Source of the DNA: Cladobotryum mycophilum
Taxonomy: Eukaryota > Ascomycota > Sordariomycetes > Hypocreales > Hypocreaceae
NCBI GenBank assembly: GCA_036429605.1
Contig: CM071590.1
Span: 5,766,001-5,830,000 of the forward strand
Length of the DNA: 64,000 bases
Direction: 5' to 3'
Part shown: piece by piece, positions 46,194 to 58,400 of the stretch
Layout of the letters: the number at the start of each line of letters is the position of its first letter
Position numbering within the stretch: the first letter of the stretch is position 1
Position numbers and translations under genes: made by a program
Notes under the pieces: generated by a model
Databases searched by the model: none
Told to the model about the DNA's origin: nothing
Seen by the model: only the letters and a program-made list of their open reading frames with translations

Positions 46194-49100
46194 ATGGACT
46201 CAAACGGTTCAAGTCAAACAATACACACCGCCGCCATGGAGTTCGGTACAGAGATTTCGTCCCCGTTCCCTACATTAACGGCCTCCTTTTACAACATCGT
46301 CACATCCTTCCCCGATGTCGTGGCTGTCCATGACATGTCCAGTGCCACCACAAGAGAACTCACATACAGCCAGCTCGCCACCCGGGCGCAAGCCCTGGCA
46401 ACGAGGCTGCAAGCCCTTGGTGTGCGCCCCCACGACAGGATCCCCCTCGTGGTCAAACGCAGCACCGAGATGGTGGTGGGAATATGGGCTATTCTATCAT
46501 GTGGCGCCCAATACGTGCCCCTTGACGGTGGTGTCGTACCCGATTCAACCATCCGACACGTCTATGAGCAATCAGAGGGGAACGTTGTCCTGTGCCTAAC
46601 ATCCACGGCCGACCGCATCCGCAGCCTTTGCCCGAGCGCCACTCCTGTCATTATTGAAGAGGCCCTTTGCAGCATCAACGATGCTAGCGCTCCCGTTGGA
46701 GATTGGCTAGACCTTGCTACCACCGATTCTGGATGCTACATCATTTACACATCTGGTACGTACATATATACACGAGTGGTTGTCCACACACACCAAAAAA
46801 AAAAAAGAGAACCATATGATACGACCACGCCCCCCTTCAACTTTTCTTTCTTTTCTTTCTCTCCTTCTCAACCAGACAATGTTCTTTTGCTAACATGAAC
46901 CCTCTAGGAACTACTGGAAAGCCCAAGGGAGTGGATGTAACACACAAGAATGTTACAAACTTGGTTTGTATGTCCCCGGGCAACCTCGACATTCGACCAG
47001 GCACCAAGGTTGGACAGGTGCTTAACATAAGCTTTGACATGGGTATGTCTTGTTACTTTCTTTCCTCTTCCTTCTTCCCTTGTGATTTCCAGCTTTAGCT
47101 CTTTCCGGATATCATATCCCCATTGAACTGTGAGAGAGAGTGTGTGGCTAACAAAGAGATGTAGCCGCTTGGGAGATCTTCTCTTGCCTGTGCAATGGCG
47201 GCACACTTGTCATTAGAGGCTCCAAGTGGGAGCCCACAATCGAACAGGTGAGTTTATTATGAACCCTTTTTTCGATCAACAAGACGCATGTCGAAAAGGG
47301 AAATGAAGGTCAATGGCTAATGTTGTTTAGCTCGATACTCTGATTTGCACACCAACCATTCTCTCAAAGTACTCTCCAACCAAGTATCCCAAGATCAAGG
47401 TCGTTGCCACGGCAGGCGAACCCACATCACAAGAGTAAGCAATATTGCTTCTTTACATTCCCAAAACCCCACTTCTGGGTTTCTCTTTTCCTCTTCCTCT
47501 TCTTCCCCTCCTCTTCTTGGTTCCCTCTAACATGAACGCCTCAATCATTAGACTTGCCGATTTGTGGGCCACCTATGCGACCTATTGGAACTGCTGCGGA
47601 CCTACTGAGACAACCATCGTGAACACCATGCAAAAACACATTGTTGGCGACGGCCTCTCCATCGGACGACCGACACCTAACAACAATGTTTATATACTAG
47701 GCCACAATGGCGAACCCGTACCTGTGGGCGTGCCTGGTGTTATGTGGGCCGGCGGACACGGCGTGTCTCGTGGCTACGTGGGTCTAGAGGCCAAGACAAA
47801 CGAGTCTTACATTCCAGACCCATTTGCCTTGGATGGGTAAGTCTCAGTCTCCCAATCCAGACAGAACATTGTCTCCCGGTACCCAAGATTGGGTGAAGGG
47901 CTAAAAAAAAAAAAAAACTGAAAAAGAGCCTTGGACTGACACACTTTTTGTCTCACAATAATAGATCCAAGATGTATTGTACCGGTGACTTGGGACAGTG
48001 GCGACCTGATGGCTCCATTGAGATTCTGGGACGAGTGGACGACCAAGTCAAGGTCAAAGTGAGCCGTTCCCATACCACACCACCATACACCACACACCAC
48101 ACACCATACTACCACACACTACATACACCACATCATGCCACACCACACACACTCACACTCACACACCCCACTCCCATTCAGAGAGAAACATGCGAGGCTA
48201 ACTGCTTTTGAACCCCAAAAAATAGGGCTTCCGAGTCGAGCTTGATGGCGTCGCCTCATCCATGGCCTCTTTCTCTGGCGTGTCCCGCACCACGGCCCTC
48301 CTCATCGACGGCGAGATTCACGGCTTCGCTGTCCCGGCCAGCCAGTCCAGCACGGCCATTCTAGAACACACGAGGAAACTACAACCTTACTATGCCGTCC
48401 CCTCGACCCTTCATCTCCTCGACGAGTTCCCCACCACGGCAAATGGCAAGATTGACAAAAAGGCTCTTCGCGCCTTGGCAGCGGCAACAGCTACTACCAC
48501 TACTACTACTACTACTACTACTCTTACTGCTACTACTACTACGGCGGTCGATGATGACCTTATCACTCCCGTAAGCGAAAGCGCGGCTCCCGTCTATCCC
48601 CTGTCGACGCCGCGCCCCCAGAAGAGCCAGATCCTGGCCGATGTCCGGTCCATCTCCTCGTCTTCGACTCTGACCAACACGACGAACGAGCACACGGCGG
48701 ACAGCAGCAGCGGCGAGGCGGACAAGTTTGTCGACCTAGAAAAGGGCCTCGACCTATCGGGAGACATCCCGGAGAAGAACCTGCCCAAGCCCCTGCGCAA
48801 CCTCAGGAACCGCATCCTCATCGTCTACCGCGTGCTCTTCAGTCTCGTCTCTCTCGTCAATATCGGCGCTCTTATTGCTGTCTTATTGATCGTCCCAAAG
48901 GTGGAATGGCTCGCCACCATCACCGCCTGCAATCTTGTCACGGCCGTGCTCGTCCGCCAGGATGTGGCCGTCAACGTCCTCTATACCGTCTTTTGCTCCG
49001 TCCCAAAGTCCTTTCCCATGTGGATTCGCAAACGCTGCGCCAAGATATACCATCTTGGTGGCGTCCACTCTGGTGCTGGCTTTTGCGCGACTGCATGGCT

Positions 49101-50079
49101 CATTGCGTCTACCGTTCAAGCCACCGTCGCTCGCGTCGAGCGCAGGCACCACGCTGCCTCCATGGCTACCCTTGTCATCTCATGGCTCCTGTGCGCCCTA
49201 TGCTGTGGCATCATGGTAGCCGCCTGGCCTCCCCTCCGCAAGTTGCGCCACAACGCCTTTGAGGGCATGCACCGCTTCCTCGGCTGGACCGCCACGGCCC
49301 TCTTTTGGGTCAAGACGATTCTGGCAACGCGTGATGGTCTCCTGGTGGGCGAGAGCCTCGGTCATGCTCTTGTCAGGACCCCTGGCTTCTGGCTGCTTGG
49401 CGTCGCTACCCTCAGCATCGCCTCCTCGTGGTTCTTCCTCCGCAAAGTCAAAGTCAGCCCAGAGCTCCTGTCCGACCATGCCATCCGTCTGCACTTTGAC
49501 TACACCGTGCCTGTCAATGGAACCTTTACGCGCATCTCCAAGCGGCCCCTCTTTGAATGGCACTCCTTTGCGACGATCCCTCAGCCACAGCCCACCTTTG
49601 AGGGCACGGGACCTGGCTACTCGCTCGTCGTTTCCAACGCCGGCGACTGGACGAGGGACTGTATCAGCAACCCTCCGTCCGAACTCTGGGTACGCGGCCT
49701 CCCCACCTGCGGCGTTATGCGCATTGCTACCCTCTTCAATCGCATCGTCGTCATAGCTACTGGCTCGGGTATTGGGCCCCTGCTGGGTCACATCGTCCAG
49801 CCTAGCTGCCCGACACAGCTGCTCTGGTCTGCCGCTACGCCAGAGAAGTCGTTTGGCACGAACATCATCACGTCCATCCGCAAAACCATCCCCAACGCCG
49901 TCATTCACGACACCAGAGTTCAGGGCAGGCCCGACCTGGTACGCATGGGATACAACTTGGTCAAGGACTTCAAGGCCGAGGCCGTAGTCATCATCGCCAA
50001 CGAAAAGATCACAAAAAAGATCGTTTATGGCCTAGAAACGAGAGGCATTCCCGCATTTGGTGCCATCTGGGACAGCTAA
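46194..50079 (+). CDS. NRPS-like adenylation domain fused to a six-helix membrane, ferric-reductase/FNR-like module
   Basis: Seven exons, 46194-46755, 46908-47042, 47165-47247, 47331-47434, 47552-47836, 47965-48058 and 48226-50079, join in phase to 1038 residues. Residues about 30-502 form a complete adenylation domain: [10 protein letters not shown] (A3, split by intron 1), [12 protein letters not shown] (A4, keeping the Asp typical of amino-acid activation), CCGPTETT (A5), [13 protein letters not shown] (A7), [16 protein letters not shown] (A8) and NGKIDKKAL at 494-502 (A10 with the catalytic Lys). No carrier domain follows; there is a Thr-rich linker (about 507-525) and an acidic Ser-rich stretch. 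Six hydrophobic helices lie at roughly 610-820, with His in HLGGVHSG and EGMHRF. The C-terminus (about 830-1038) has EWHSFATIP (flavin-site-like) and [14 protein letters not shown] (NAD(P)-site-like). I infer an amino-acid adenylate made at a membrane redox protein. Product unknown. Confidence 0.82.
48069..48173 (+). repeat. CA-rich low-complexity intron
   Basis: Most of intron 6 of the NRPS-like gene is built from CACAC, ACCAT and CACTCA words with almost no G. Confidence 0.8.
48491..48541 (+). repeat. (ACT)n trinucleotide repeat encoding a Thr-rich linker
   Basis: In frame within exon 7 of the NRPS-like gene. It encodes a run of ten Thr and a second run of four, at the boundary between the adenylation domain and the membrane part. 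Confidence 0.95.
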
Positions 50080-53000
50080 TGGCGTGCGGCGATGCATGTC
50101 TCACTGCGGAACTTTTTTCTTTTCTTTTCCTTCTTTTTCTATTTTATTTTTCATCCCATTCCTCTTTTAGTATCTCACTGTAACATTACAACTCCTTTTT
50201 TTCCCCCTTCTTCTTCTTCTTCCTCTACTTTTCTCCTTCAAATTTCTTTCACATCATCTTCGGGAGGTTTTCTCATCAAATGTTTTGTTTTCCATATGGG
50301 CGGCGTTATATCGGGCATTTATCTGGTCTGGTTATCAATCTGGGTTGAGTTGGTGGCACATCTGATTTCCTATGTATGGTGTTTTGGTAGGAATAGCTGG
50401 AAGCTTCAAGGGCAAACTCTGGAAGAGGGGGGACAGGGGGGACGGGGGATGGCGGCTTTCAGTCATTTAATACAGTTAAAGCATTTTTTCTTCTTCCATT
50501 CCATCCTAATCTTAATGCTTTGCAAGACGTGAATCTGTAGTGTGTGATAGGCGAGAGGAGAGAGGGGGAGCCCATGCAGCCCAGTATCTCGTGCATGATG
50601 CCAAAAACTCGTGCCGTCATCAAGCCGTCTTTTTGCTTTCTTCTTCGGGACCCACGCCGAGCTGCACGAGTTGAGTCTGTCAAAAGCCTTCCGGACCAAG
50701 ATTCCCCACTCAGAGCTTCCGGGTCCGAGTCTCGTTGAAGAATGATCGGCCGCCTTACCGATCAAGCCACAGAGGCCATTGGCAAATGGCATTAATGCAA
50801 ACTAATGACCAACCATTGTCGTATTACTGCACTCGTGACCAAGTTGATGTGAAGTTTCGCATAATGAAAACGAAAATCCCTGATTAAACGCTTGTCTTCG
50901 TGATGCAGAAGTATTGTCTTCTGCATATTCCGTATGCATCGGCATTTCCCCGTATGGCCAACCGAGAATGCTGACAGCCTTCTTTAATGAGCTGTCTAAA
51001 CATCCACGGCACCAAGCTTCAACCAAACCCATTCATTCTAGGCCAGACTAAATAGGTAAGGACGGCACGGGACGGATTGGGAAAAAAGAAACGTGGTAGA
51101 GCTGTATTTTGTTTCTCTTGTATTTTTAACTCGGTGTATTCTTGTTTTCTCGCGCGACAATAATTTATTTTTTTCTCGCCGGTCAGGGGGAGGGGACGTG
51201 AACGAAGGGGGCAAAAAGAAAGGAAGAGAAGATGCAAAAATTTTCCGTCATATCATCTCAGTTAGTCTTCATGATTCTGACTCTAGGGCTGATCGATGTG
51301 GTAGTAAAGACTCCTCTTCACCCATAAATTCTGGAACAGTGGCGTTCAATAGGCACTCTCGTCGAACCCTGTCCTGCTGCGTCGTGACGAAAAGCCCGAT
51401 GGACCTTGGTTGATAAAGTGATATGTCAAAAAGACTCCCTCCCCTTCTTAGTCGGAGATGCTATTAATTATGCGGTCTCACCGGCGATGTTGCATAAGCG
51501 CTCCCCGGGATCTTGCCGTTGTCGACTGCGACGACCTTTGGGGGGGGGGCAGTCCACCAAACCTACTGAGAGGAAGATGAGTCACTTCGTTTCCGCTTTG
51601 ACTTTCCGCCGCGGTATAGACGCCAGGAGAGGAGACATGTTAAAACGCGTAAGACAGTATACAGTCTTTTCCAGCCCGGCATGGCCGCGGGATGAATAGG
51701 GAAAGGGGTGCGATTAATCGGTCGGAGATCGTTAAATGGGGACCTTTTGCTAAGTGTCTGAGATGCTGTCCAGGAACTGATCTTTATCTTGATGTAGCAG
51801 ATGTTAGCCAGCCAGGAACCAAGGTCGTCTGTGTGCGTGTACCCCTCTGAAGCTGTGCGCAGTGGTATGAGAAGTTTTCTTTTCTCGACAGAAGGAGTAT
51901 AGTCAAACTTGAAGGACCAAGCTGAAGAGTCCTTGTTGAGAGGTAACCGTAGTATCTGACAGAGTTTGTTTGAATGTAGATCCGTACTATGACCAGGGGT
52001 GTAACAATGTGAAAACAGCTTTAGTAACAATGATATGCTGCCTTCATGCAGTCACTCGCCCCATGACGTTGAATATCCCCGCTTCGGATGAGCAGAATCA
52101 CAGGACATATCACAAAGAGCAATTGATTCATCCCAACCGTGAATAGGTGATTGGTAGCAGATAGCAGGAGCGCATGCTCATGTGTGGGCTTGCATGACAG
52201 CGAAGCACTGCATGAGTGCATGCATGCAGCCCGAAATCTTGAACAGGGATGATCCCACCATCTTCCCACGACCATCGCACCGGTCCCAGACGGTACCCAC
52301 CAACATCAAAGTTTGGGTAACTGGTCTGCGCTGCTTTTGGTGAGTGGCTTACCAAAAGAGAACTCTAGTTCCGACAGTCTGGCCATAAGTGACCTGTCTT
52401 ATTCCTAACCCGGCAGGTTGCATAAGCTCATCCGCCCCTTTGGGCCGGGTCAGTCCGGCATTGAATTCAATGGGCACGTCTCTCTCTGAGTCTGTGTCAC
52501 TTATGCAGCCCTTTGGAGAGGGGGAAAAAAGTGATGGTCTCTTCTTCGCATAACCCACGCTCGGCTATCGTCTGTGTGTTCATACGTCGGTTAGTGATAA
52601 TATTGCAGAAGCCCTTTTTCAGCTCGACAAGGCCAACCTGGGTATTCCCTGAACGACCAAGAGGATTCCTGCGGTAGGGCGTTGCATTGTCAGGATTCCC
52701 CATGTTCATCACACGCATAAGGGCCAAAAAACAAAAACCGCTTGACAACCAACAGCCAACAGCCTGCGGGGCGGCACGAGACGGAACAGGAGAGCCAACA
52801 ACCCAAACACTGGACGGCACTTTTTGTCGCAATATCAACACGAGGTGTGTTCCGGTACCTTGCCTAGCAGGTTCATTTGCAGTGGGTCTGAAACATGAGA
52901 CAGGACACAGACAGAGACAGAGCTTATTAGTTTAGTAGTGTTGCCTAAAACTCGTGACGGTCGATCAGAACCAGAACAATGGATCGCCCGGCACATGCGA

Positions 53001-53783
53001 CCTGCATAACCGATGTCTGTTGTTGGTTGCGAGGTGCAGGCATCTAAGATGGCCTCACTGCTAGACCGTTGAGGTTGGGTAGTGATGCATTCATTCATGC
53101 AGTGATGATCAGCATTCCATGACAGCTCCTTTTTTCGGATACCGTTGTTGGTCACGGTCAACAAGCCCATTTTGCCTAGTTGAGCAGACGCATCGAGATT
53201 CACATAGAGCCGCGCGAATGAGATGAGGAAACGTGGGCTCGTGCTTGTTCAATGCTGCGAGAAAACGATTCTAATACTGAACGAGTATGGCTTGCGCCTT
53301 CGTAGGTCCTTGACTCCTTGTTCGTCTATCCGGTTGTAGGTTAGCGACATGTGATGAGACTGCCAATTTCACTGATTGAGGCGATTGTTGGGAAAGTGAT
53401 AGGTCTGATCGCGTAAGAACCGGAATGTTGTGACTTTTTTGTTTTTTTGTCTGTCTGTCTGTTTGTTTGTTTGTTTGTCGAAAGGCAACGAGAACATGGC
53501 TGAGGGAGTGAGATGATTGAGGGGTGAGCTTGTTAGTCAGGATACGGACAATAAAATGACTACCGCATCCGTAGTGTTACATCACGTGACTAAATATGAT
53601 GCGAGTGATACGGGTTTCGGTCATCAAAATAGTCTCCATTTACCGGATGATCGCGACTCGAAGGATGAAGAAGTATTTCGGTTCCAAGTAGACAAGGTAA
53701 TTAATTTTTTTGTAGTTTCTCATCCTCATATCCAGTCTTCTTCAGGATTCAACGCTCATTCGTTTGGCATCGCAGGCATAACC
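50080..53783. other. 3.7-kb gene-poor region between the NRPS-like and Zn2Cys6 genes
   Basis: No recognised gene. The left end is a T-rich 3' region of the NRPS-like gene; (GTCT)n and (GTTT)n repeats occur at 53448-53478. Short frames such as 52497-52841 (-) have no family resemblance that I can see. Confidence 0.5.
53448..53478 (+). repeat. (GTCT)n-(GTTT)n repeat
   Basis: Four GTCT-type units pass into four GTTT-type units, about 300 bp before the transcription factor start codon. Confidence 0.85.
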
Positions 53784-56067
53784 ATGAGCGACAGTGTGGG
53801 AAGCCCGGATACGTCCGAACGCTCCATGGATCAATCCCGGAACCCGCTCCGGAGTCAACCTCCTGATGCCGGGCATCAACCGGAACAGCGGGAGATTCCA
53901 AAGACACGGGCTTGTGCTAACTGTGCTCGGCTAAAGATGAAGTGCAGGTGGCCTGTTACTGGTGCATCCATTCCACAAGACACCAGCTGTATCAGGTATG
54001 TGTGACAGTATAGGGTGTTTGACTACCAGCTTGTTACAGAGGCTTACATGTGGATAGATGTGCCCGTATGAAGATATCTTGTCGTGTGCCAGAGCCTTCT
54101 CAGCGCAAGAAACGAGGAAAGTCAACGTGAGTAAGCCATCAACTGGTTCTACACGCCTTCTCCTTGCTTACACACAGCATAACAGGCGTGTAGCTCAGCT
54201 TGAGAGAAAGATTGATGATATAGTCTCTATGCTCGCCGCTACTCAACAAGTTCAGGTGACTGGAACGCCTCCTTTGACGCCTGAAAGTCAAGATGTAAGC
54301 GTGAGCAGCACGGCTCATGACCAAATTCAACGGCTGCATCGTGTCCAACACGTGCAAACCATGATAGCAAGACCGTCCGAACCATCTTTCCCTCTCTCGA
54401 TTCCTGGGGACCCCTCGACTACGTTCCAGCTTATACCCGGTTTCTGCTTCACTCGGGAGGAGGTTCTCTCGTACTTTGACATTTACCGAAAAGAGTTTAT
54501 GCCCAACTACCCTTTTGTCATAATCCCAGAGGACATCGAGCCATCCACGTTCCACTCAGAGGCAAGGTGCTTGTTTTGGATCATCCTGGTAGCGGTAGCG
54601 CCACAGTCGACAGCTGTTCAGCAAGGCGTCACAACCTGGTTCCGGCAATATATCGCTGACCGTATGCTGGTGAGGCAGGAGAAGGACTTGGTGCTACTGC
54701 AAGCCATCTTGGTTCATCTAGCTTGGTGAGGCGCCACGTAGATTCCGTTTATTTGTCATGCACTAAACGTATATATATATATATATCAGGGGCGATTTCC
54801 ATTTTTATGTCAGAACAGAAGCAACCAACCTGATTCAACTTGCCCTGGCTTTGGTGCTGGACCTGAGGCTGGACAGGTCTCCAGAATCCTGCCAGGTGGC
54901 CCCCAAATCTTTACTAAGTGAAGCTTGGGCGACGATCAACGGCACAGCTAAACCTCAGCCTCACACTTCGGATGAGAAACGAGCGGTTCTAGGCGTATAT
55001 CATACCACCTCGCTGTATGTTTCTTTTGCTTTACCTACACGGCATCAATGATACTGACTCTTATTTAAAAGTGTGGCGGCATTATTCAAGCGTGGTCTTC
55101 AGATGCCATGGAGCAACCACCTGGCGCAATGCTGCGACTCGCTAACAGGAGCCCAACAGTATGAGTCGGATTTATTTCTTGTCGCTCTAGTAAAAATACA
55201 ACGGGTTGCAGAGAGGGCGTATTGCATGATGCCTGGACTTGATACTATGGAAACAGCTTCTACAATCTATCGGAACTATCTTGACATGGTCATCAGCAAT
55301 GTTCGGAGGGAGCTTGAAGATTTGACCAATTCATTGGATGACAGTATTAAGAGGAAGAGTAAGTCATTTTTTGTACTTAATTGGATTGAACTGCACACTG
55401 ACGTGTCATCATAGAGGTGTTTTGGGCATACTACCATGTCCTTCTCATGCGTCTCTCCGAACCTGCCATCTCTATGCAGCCCCCTTCTTTGACAGATCCG
55501 GGTGTTTTGCCTGTGGAGCCATTCCAGCGTTTCGAAACGGTCTGGAACTGTCTGTTGGCGGCAGTCGATTTCTTCAACGTCCTACTTTCTATCCCTGCTA
55601 ATGAGCTTCCGGGCCTGCCAGCTTCGGTGACAGGTCTCATGGCATTCTCAATTGTAACTACTTCACGACTGTTACTACAGGAACCTTCGGTCGATTGGCA
55701 ACCCGTCGTGGCGCGTAAGAGGCTCGACTTTGCGGATGCGATGAAGCGCTTGAGCGACCGATTTGAGGATGCCGACGGCTGGGCTAAAGAAGCAGGTCGG
55801 AGGCGACGCCTGCTGGACGGTGGCGGCACCCTATTCTGCAGGTTCAGCTTCAAGCTGCGATGGATCCGACAATGGTACTTATCCAAAATATCGCAAGAGC
55901 CGTCTACACTCCCAGAGACGGAGCGACCTCCGTCTGTCGAGCCACCTCAGGATGGAGACCTGATGTGGCAGGATTACTACAACTTTGATGACGGTTTCTG
56001 GGCGGATTTTATGACCATGTACGATCCCGCCCTCACAGCGCTTCCCACGGACACGGCACAGATTTAA
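53784..56067 (+). CDS. Zn(II)2Cys6 binuclear-cluster transcription factor
   Basis: Six exons, 53784-53995, 54058-54126, 54186-54725, 54790-55014, 55072-55358 and 55415-56067, join in phase to 661 residues. The zinc cluster is CANCARLKMKC (Cys44, 47, 54) then CIRCARMKISC (Cys69, 72, 79), rebuilt across intron 1. The spacer between the third and fourth Cys is 14 residues, longer than the usual 5-9. A basic PSQRKKRGKS linker and a coiled-coil-like RVAQLERKIDDIVSML segment follow, then a fungal-specific middle domain (for example FDIYRKEFMPNYPFVIIP). The layout suits a DNA-binding dimer in the nucleus. The start chosen is the ATG after which the protein looks folded; the frame is open upstream to 53517 with other ATGs. 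Targets are unknown. The nearest downstream gene is the secreted peroxidase-like gene, convergent. Confidence 0.88.
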
Positions 56068-57461
56068 TTCCAGGAGAAGAGCGTTTCAAAACAACCACAT
56101 ACACGAAGATATGCTGGTATGAATCTCTGCGAAGACTAAGATGACGTTTTGAATCACCTGCTTATATGATTGGCAAATTGGAGGCCGAATTAAGGTGACG
56201 ATGAAGACACAGGCTGGCGACGGCAAAAGAAAAGTTTCCCATGTACGAATCATTTTATGTTATTGTTAATACTGAATTTTGTTATAGATGGAATAATGCA
56301 ACTTATTTTCTTACTCAATTTACGAAATACACGAGTGTCTGGGGCTTCAAGGGCTGAGCAACTAGCTGATCTGGGAGAATTTCATACCACTAGAACTGCC
56401 TCGAAAGGGGTCTGTTCCCGCAAATCGATGGGATAACGCACATTCGTATGGCGAGAAAAGTGTTGAAAAGGGATATGACCCTGGGCCTAACAAGGGAACT
56501 CGAGGGACGGCCAGGATACGGTGGCGGGTCAAACCATCACACCCCTCCTCAACAACCACAGTAACTGATACGTCACCGAATTCTCGCACTGCTTCATCAA
56601 CCACAGGGACATGGCTTCATAGACCAACACTTTGCCTCGCCCTTGTTGACTGGACACCCCCTACGCTGTGCCGCCCACGAGCCGCTCTTGACACCAGCTG
56701 GTGACTCCGAAGGGTGGTGATGACTGCGTGTCATATTTACCTCTGCCCTCGTCACTTTCTACAAACGGGAACCCGAACCAAGATTATCACGCCGACAAAG
56801 AGTCAAGAGAACCTTGTGACCAAGCCACGAATTCATAGCCAGGCAGCTCATCCCAACATGGTTGTTGGTCGATCGATGATGCGAAAGTTTTCTCTCTCTC
56901 TCTCTCTCTCTCGGCTACTTTTTTGTCAACTTACGTTCACACGGCAAGGCAAAGATGCGGCTACAGCGCTCGAGCGTCTTCGGAGGTTACCCCTCTTGCA
57001 TTCGTGCACCTATGAGGTAGTTTAGAATCCTTCGTGGCGACCCACGCAAACAAGGCTTGACGTACATGGACAGCCCGGCGGGGTGGGCGGTAGGGCGAAC
57101 CAGGCTGAAGTGGGCTGTGAAAGAGCCCAAAAAAGAGGGCTGCAGATGGAGGTGAGGCTGCCTATCATACTTTAAGAAACGACCCGAGCAGTTGGTATGG
57201 GTGGTGATACGAACTGAAGGGACGCCACATTACCAGATTGTTGGGCCGTTGGACACACAAACATCACGAAACCAGGCAATAAGAAGGGGGTAACGCATGG
57301 TCGTTTGTTAGCACAAGGTGTACATGAATCGAAATGCAAAGTTCATATTTCATTAAGGCTTAAACTATTAGGTATTGTCCCATAAAACTACACTGCCCGA
57401 CTAATCATACATACACACCACTACTGCTTCGCTTACTTGTAAGGTTATGTGAACCTCTTAT
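56068..57461. other. Spacer between convergent transcription factor and peroxidase-like genes
   Basis: No gene recognised. It contains an 11-unit (TC)n run at 56891-56912 and otherwise unremarkable sequence. Confidence 0.5.
56891..56912 (+). repeat. (TC)n microsatellite
   Basis: Eleven uninterrupted TC dinucleotides in the convergent spacer. Confidence 0.85.
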
Positions 57462-58400
57462 TTACAGCTCCTTTGTGGAAGCGAAAGCCGACGCCAGCCA
57501 TGTCCTCCAGAAGCTGGGCTTACCACTTTGTGCCTGCTTCTGGTCGTAAATCGCCTTCATGACGGGTAGTAGGTCGAGGCCCTCGAGGAGCCTCTCGGAG
57601 CGCTTCCACCCTTGCTCCACAGGGAGCCTCTCCTCGGACAGCCATGTGCGCACCCACTCTTTGGGCGCGGACCAGGAGCCCCCTCGGGGGAGGGTGATGC
57701 CCGAGGGGACCGTGTGGTCGCTCATGATGAGGAGCACCAGGCCGGACTCGACGTAGGCGAGCAGCTCCTCCGTGTGGGTGAGTTTGTTTGGCGACGAGAG
57801 GGCTTCGACGCGGGAACGGGATTTGGCGATGGACTTGGCGGTTAGGTATGGTGTGGTGCTGTCGTCTAGGAGGGCGGATATGCGACCGGTGGCGGGCTTG
57901 ATGTGCTTGTCGTTGGCCGTCACGTCGTCCCTGGAGAGCGAGGCGATGTGCTGCATGAGATGCGGTGTGTTCAAGTCCTCCAGGTCAAAGGACTTTTTCC
58001 CCCATTTCATGATGAACATTTCAGCGGGGAGTGTGCCGTATCCGTCATCGACGTTTAGGGCCTCCACCACGGCCTTTGCGAACAGCTGCGAGGTGAGGTT
58101 GCGACCATTATGGGGCCTATGCATGAAAGAAACGGCATGTCAGTTCTGATTTGTGTGTGTATATGTATATATATATGTGTGTGTGCATGCATGCGTGTGT
58201 GTCGTCTGTACCACAGCGCTGGGTCCAAAAGGAGGAAAAAGTGTGACATACAAGTAACCATGATTTGCCAATGTGTTTAGCATGGGACATGGCCCGCGGG
58301 AGTCCCCGGGACCAGCCGGTTTCCAGGGACGGATTGACTCACTCGGCGATGCGGCCGCCGCCAGAGCGATCAGTGGGAGCAAGAGGAGCTTGGACAACAT
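57462..58400 (-). CDS. Secreted heme-thiolate haloperoxidase family protein (chloroperoxidase/UPO-like) with altered acid-base motif
   Basis: Two exons, 58400-58252 and 58116-57462, with a 135-nt intron, give 267 residues, the short-family UPO size. Residues 1-17 (MLSKLLLLPLIALAAAA) form a signal peptide. The heme-ligand motif PCPMLNTLANHGYL is at 37-50 with Cys38 as the expected axial thiolate, and splicing restores LPHNGRNLT. In active members a Glu in EHD or EGD, followed by xSxxR, serves as acid-base catalyst. Here the matching segment reads QHIASLSRDD with Gln105, His106, Ile107 and Arg112, so Glu and Asp are both replaced. Such enzymes use hydrogen peroxide to halogenate or oxygenate organic compounds outside the cell. 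With the Glu gone, classic activity is doubtful; another role or a divergent mechanism is possible. The intron holds TG/TA repeats. Confidence 0.85.
58158..58202 (+). repeat. TG/TA alternating repeat in intron
   Basis: TGTGTGTATATG, TATATATATG and GTGTGTGCATGCATGCG stretches fill much of the intron of the peroxidase-like gene. Confidence 0.8.

Noticed and set aside
49198..49908. 236-codon minus-strand open frame opposite the NRPS-like gene
   Set aside because: No family resemblance; it is a shadow of a long GC-rich exon.
46194..50079. Reading the adenylation part and membrane part as two genes
   Set aside because: Exon 7 runs without interruption from the A8 motif through the Thr linker to the FNR-like end, with no stop or promoter-like break.
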